9,202 bases of DNA from UMGS1908 sp045588795 (GTDB lineage Bacteria > Bacillota > Clostridia > Christensenellales > UBA1242), in NCBI GenBank assembly GCA_045588795.1, contig JAZNEY010000108.1, positions 1 to 9,202 on the forward strand, given 5' to 3'. Of the stretch, positions 6,945 through 9,202 are shown piece after piece (within the stretch, counting starts at the first letter, position 1; every line of letters starts with the position of its first letter). The position numbers were made by a program, and so were the translations under genes. The notes beneath the pieces are model-generated. The model did not search any database, was not told the DNA's origin, and worked only from the letters and a program-made list of their open reading frames with translations.

Positions 6945-8456
6945 ATGAAAAAACGATTTAGTATTTTTAAATTTATAAAAGCAATGGTATGTGTGATCGT
7001 TCTTGCGGGTGTAGTTGTTATGTCTTATGGGTGTGTGAATAAACACACTTTAAAGAAAGCCAGTAAAAATTTATCAAATTATAAGATAGAGGCATCATTA
7101 TGTGAAAGTGAAAAAAAGTTAACAGGAACAGAAGTTTTGGATTATATAAACACATCAAATGATAATTTGAATTATGTGTGTTTTAATTTATACGGGACAG
7201 CGTTTTCGGAAGATGCGAAAATTTTGCCGTATACTACGCTAAATGTTAACAAGTGTTTTCCAAATGGGTTAAGTTATGGAGATATGATTATTGAGAGTGT
7301 TAGAGTCAATAATCAAAATGCAGAATTTTCCATTGTGGGAGATGATAATAATGCTTTACGAGTTGAACTCGGTTTTGATTTGTTGCCAAATGAAAGGGCG
7401 AGTATTGAAATTCAGTTCTTGCTAAAACTTGCAAACACTACTCATAGGCTTGGTTACTTTGATAACGAAATCAATTTGGGGAATTGGTATCCAATAGTTG
7501 CAGTGTATGAAAATGGCGAGTTTGATATAACGCCATATTATTCATCTGGAGACCCCTTTTATTCCGAGTGTGCAAATTATAATGTCACAATTTGTTACAA
7601 CGATAATTTGATTTCATCACACACAGGAGAATTGGCTGAAAGGAATGTTGCAGATGGTGTGGTTTGTGATAAATACAGTGCGCTCGCTGTTCGAGATTTT
7701 GCACTTTGTTTGTCCTCTAACTTTGCTGTCGCGGAAGAGTCTACAAATGAGACAATGGTTAGAGTGTTTGCGGATAAAGAAGATGCTAAAATAGAATTTT
7801 ACAAAGAGGTTTCAATAAAGGCGTTGAACCTGTTTAATAAAATATACGGGCAATATCCTTATTCGAAATTAGATGTCGTATTTACTAACTTTTTACACGG
7901 CGGAATGGAATACCCAAACATTGTGTATATCGCAAATAATATAGAAGATGAAAATTCAATCATTAAAGTAATTGTTCATGAAATTGCTCATCAATGGTGG
8001 TATGGGGTTATTGGAAATAATGAGATAAAAGATGCGTGGATAGATGAGTCTATGGCTGAATATAGTACTCTACTATTTTTCGAAAACTATCCAGAATATG
8101 GTATTACAAGGGAGCAAATGGTTGGTGATGCGATTCAAGACTATCTGCTATATATTGATGTCGCAAGCAGTGTTAACTTGCCAATAAATAAAAGTATGAA
8201 ACTGGCTCTTAATGAATATTCAAGTGAATATGAGTATGTTTATATGGTTTATGTAAAGGGTTTAATTTTTATAGATGAATTAAGAAAATCACTTGGTGAT
8301 GATGTGTTTTTTAAGGGGGTTGCAAATCTTTATGAAAATAATATGTTTGATATAGTGAATAAAGAAATTTTTATAAAAGAGTTTAGAGATGTTAGCAATC
8401 TTGATGTTGAGCATTTTGTGGAAAGTTGGCTATCCGGAACTGCAAATATAGAATAA
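6945..8456 (+). CDS. Probable lipoprotein, M1-family zinc metallopeptidase (aminopeptidase-like)
   Basis: The 503-residue protein has a KKR-type positive N-terminus, a hydrophobic stretch at about 13-27 and a lipobox-like Met-Ser-Tyr-Gly-Cys ending at Cys30, suggesting export and lipid anchoring on the outer face of the membrane; Tyr at -2 is permitted but uncommon. Residues about 45-260 fit the beta-rich N-terminal domain of M1 peptidases. The gluzincin catalytic domain follows: GGMEYPN at 319-325 (the GAMEN-type exopeptidase motif), HEIAH at 345-349, and Glu368 exactly 18 residues after H349, giving zinc ligands H345, H349 and E368 and catalytic E346. Tyr436 in VYVKG is the likely transition-state tyrosine. 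The protein is much shorter than PepN-type enzymes (about 850 aa) and lacks their long C-terminal helical domain. Seven cysteines lie between residues 53 and 255. The ATG at 6945 keeps the signal sequence intact; its ribosome site is modest (GGGGA at 6930-6934, or GAGG at 6938-6941 very close). It stands alone between the sbcDC terminator and the walJ promoter. The exact substrate is unknown. Confidence 0.88.
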   Translation: MKKRFSIFKFIKAMVCVIVLAGVVVMSYGCVNKHTLKKASKNLSNYKIEASLCESEKKLTGTEVLDYINTSNDNLNYVCFNLYGTAFSEDAKILPYTTLNVNKCFPNGLSYGDMIIESVRVNNQNAEFSIVGDDNNALRVELGFDLLPNERASIEIQFLLKLANTTHRLGYFDNEINLGNWYPIVAVYENGEFDITPYYSSGDPFYSECANYNVTICYNDNLISSHTGELAERNVADGVVCDKYSALAVRDFALCLSSNFAVAEESTNETMVRVFADKEDAKIEFYKEVSIKALNLFNKIYGQYPYSKLDVVFTNFLHGGMEYPNIVYIANNIEDENSIIKVIVHEIAHQWWYGVIGNNEIKDAWIDESMAEYSTLLFFENYPEYGITREQMVGDAIQDYLLYIDVASSVNLPINKSMKLALNEYSSEYEYVYMVYVKGLIFIDELRKSLGDDVFFKGVANLYENNMFDIVNKEIFIKEFRDVSNLDVEHFVESWLSGTANIE

Positions 8457-8461
8457 TTAAC

Positions 8462-8490
8462 TTGCCATATTAAATCATATTTGTTATAAT
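8462..8490 (+). promoter_or_regulatory. Sigma-A type promoter of walJ with extended -10
   Basis: TTGCCA at 8462-8467 (5 of 6 to consensus), a 17-bp spacer, and exact TATAAT at 8485-8490 preceded by TG at 8482-8483 (extended -10). It starts right after the peptidase stop codon and predicts transcription from about 8497, a leader of about 30 bases before the walJ ATG. This is the best promoter in the window. Confidence 0.8.
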
Positions 8491-8508
8491 TTATATGGAA
8501 AATATGAT
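8465..8508. repeat. Two interlocking inverted repeats over the walJ promoter
   Basis: The first pairs CCATAT(T)AAAT at 8465-8475 with ATTTATATGG at 8489-8498 (10 bp with one bulged T), spanning the region from the -35 to the predicted start site. The second pairs ATCATATTT at 8474-8482 with AAATATGAT at 8500-8508 (perfect 9 bp) around a 17-base loop that holds the -10. Position suggests an operator; the low complexity of the sequence means chance cannot be excluded. Confidence 0.45.
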
Positions 8509-8525
8509 ACAGATAATGGTGGGAA

Positions 8526-9202
8526 ATGCGTGTAATAAATTTAGCTAGTGGAAGCAAGGGTAATAGTACTTTAATCGAGGGTGAAAAGACTGCGATTTTA
8601 ATAGATTGCGGTTTGGATTTGAAAAATATAGAAGAAAAATTGGAGTTGGTTGGTTGCAGACCGCAAAAGGTTGGTGCAATTATAATTACTCACACACACG
8701 CAGATCACATCAAATCGGTTGTTAGATTTTCTGCGAAATATGGAACTATTGTTTATGCTACAGAAAAAAATTGGATAGAGGGAAAATTACAAAAAATAAC
8801 ACTTGAAAGGCGTAAGTTTATACTATTTGAGGACTTTTTTATTGATGAGTTTACAATTTCACCATTTGAGGTTTCGCATGATGCAATTTCAACCATTGGT
8901 CTTTCGGTGTTTTGTAAAGGTCGAAAATTTTCAATTGCAACGGATATTGGGGTGATGACAACAGAGGTGTTGGATAGGTTGTCAGGAAGTGACCTTGTAT
9001 TTATTGAATCTAATTATGATGATTATATGTTGAAGAATGGGCCATATCCAGCACAGATAAAGAAAAGAATATTTTCAAATGTTGGGCATTTATCAAATAG
9101 TGATTGTGCAAATTCAATCGTTAGACTTATAGAACGTGGCACAAAACATTTTGTTTTAATGCATATTTCGGAAAACAATAATAAATACGAACTTGCATAT
9201 GG
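8526..9202 (+). CDS. walJ: WalJ/YycJ-type metallo-beta-lactamase fold protein, C-terminus cut by window edge
   Basis: The 225 visible codons cover most of a protein that is usually about 260 residues. It begins MRVINLASGSKGNST, the typical YycJ opening. The MBL-fold metal-binding signature HTHADH is at residues 56-61. The further ligands are H118 (SHD), D140 (ATDIG) and H213 (MHISENNN). The YycJ-specific GHLSN is at 187-191, preceded by a Tyr-Pro and Lys-Arg-rich stretch. Family members are cytoplasmic dimetal hydrolases; YycJ-type proteins have been reported to have exonuclease activity and a role in mismatch repair, and in many Bacillota the gene sits in the walRK (yycFG) operon. Here the upstream neighbour is an unrelated peptidase and the gene has its own promoter; what follows is not visible. 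The ATG at 8526 is preceded by GGTGGG at 8518-8523, closer than ideal, but no in-frame alternative nearby preserves the conserved N-terminus. Confidence 0.9.
   Translation, partial: MRVINLASGSKGNSTLIEGEKTAILIDCGLDLKNIEEKLELVGCRPQKVGAIIITHTHADHIKSVVRFSAKYGTIVYATEKNWIEGKLQKITLERRKFILFEDFFIDEFTISPFEVSHDAISTIGLSVFCKGRKFSIATDIGVMTTEVLDRLSGSDLVFIESNYDDYMLKNGPYPAQIKKRIFSNVGHLSNSDCANSIVRLIERGTKHFVLMHISENNNKYELAY

Noticed and set aside
8330..8557. Minus-strand open frame of 75 codons across the end of the peptidase gene and the walJ promoter
   Set aside because: It overlaps two well-supported genes and the promoter, and has no motif; chance in A/T-rich DNA.
1..9202. Alternative genetic code (TGA as Trp), suggested by A/T richness and exclusive TAA stops
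   Set aside because: Trp is consistently TGG in all long genes and no conserved region is interrupted by TGA, so the standard code fits.
1..9202. A defence island, mobile element or CRISPR array
   Set aside because: No transposase, integrase, spaced direct repeats, toxin-antitoxin pair or defence genes are visible; SbcCD here is the normal housekeeping form with all standard motifs.

Overview
This is an AT-rich window of ordinary chromosomal character. It looks like an uncultured low-GC Bacillota, probably a clostridial lineage. The grounds are the DnaD plus DnaI-type helicase-loader pair (a Gram-positive primosome arrangement), a WalJ/YycJ-type metallo-beta-lactamase fold protein, GGAGG-type ribosome binding sites, and strong A/T bias at third codon positions. 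All visible stop codons are TAA, no in-frame TGA is read through and Trp is encoded by TGG, so the standard bacterial code applies. The species cannot be named from the sequence alone.

Layout. On the minus strand (1-1787) a two-gene replication-restart/initiation operon runs leftward. It holds dnaD, unusually long because it carries four tandem C-terminal DnaD/DnaB2-type domains, followed 3 bp later by the N-terminal third of a DnaI/DnaC-type helicase loader cut by the window edge. A 115-bp divergent intergenic region (1788-1902) separates it from sbcD-sbcC on the plus strand (1903-6646). These encode the Mre11-Rad50-like nuclease/ATPase complex. They overlap by 14 bp, both use non-ATG starts, and they end at a textbook intrinsic terminator (6652-6682). 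A 262-bp gap (6683-6944) follows, with inverted repeats and two TATAAT hexamers but no convincing gene. Next is a probable lipoprotein-anchored M1-family zinc metallopeptidase (6945-8456). A short spacer (8457-8525) carries a near-consensus extended -10 promoter with inverted repeats around it. Last is walJ/yycJ (8526 to the window end, about 225 codons, C-terminus missing).

Functionally, three of the four transcription units handle DNA: helicase loading (DnaD/DnaI), end processing (SbcCD) and a WalJ-type MBL nuclease. The M1 peptidase is an exported enzyme that appears to be an independent unit.

I found no convincing undescribed multi-gene system, mobile element, CRISPR array, RNA gene or defence island. 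The items most worth a second look are the four-domain DnaD, the inverted repeats that coincide with the two best promoter regions, and the structured stretch upstream of the peptidase gene.
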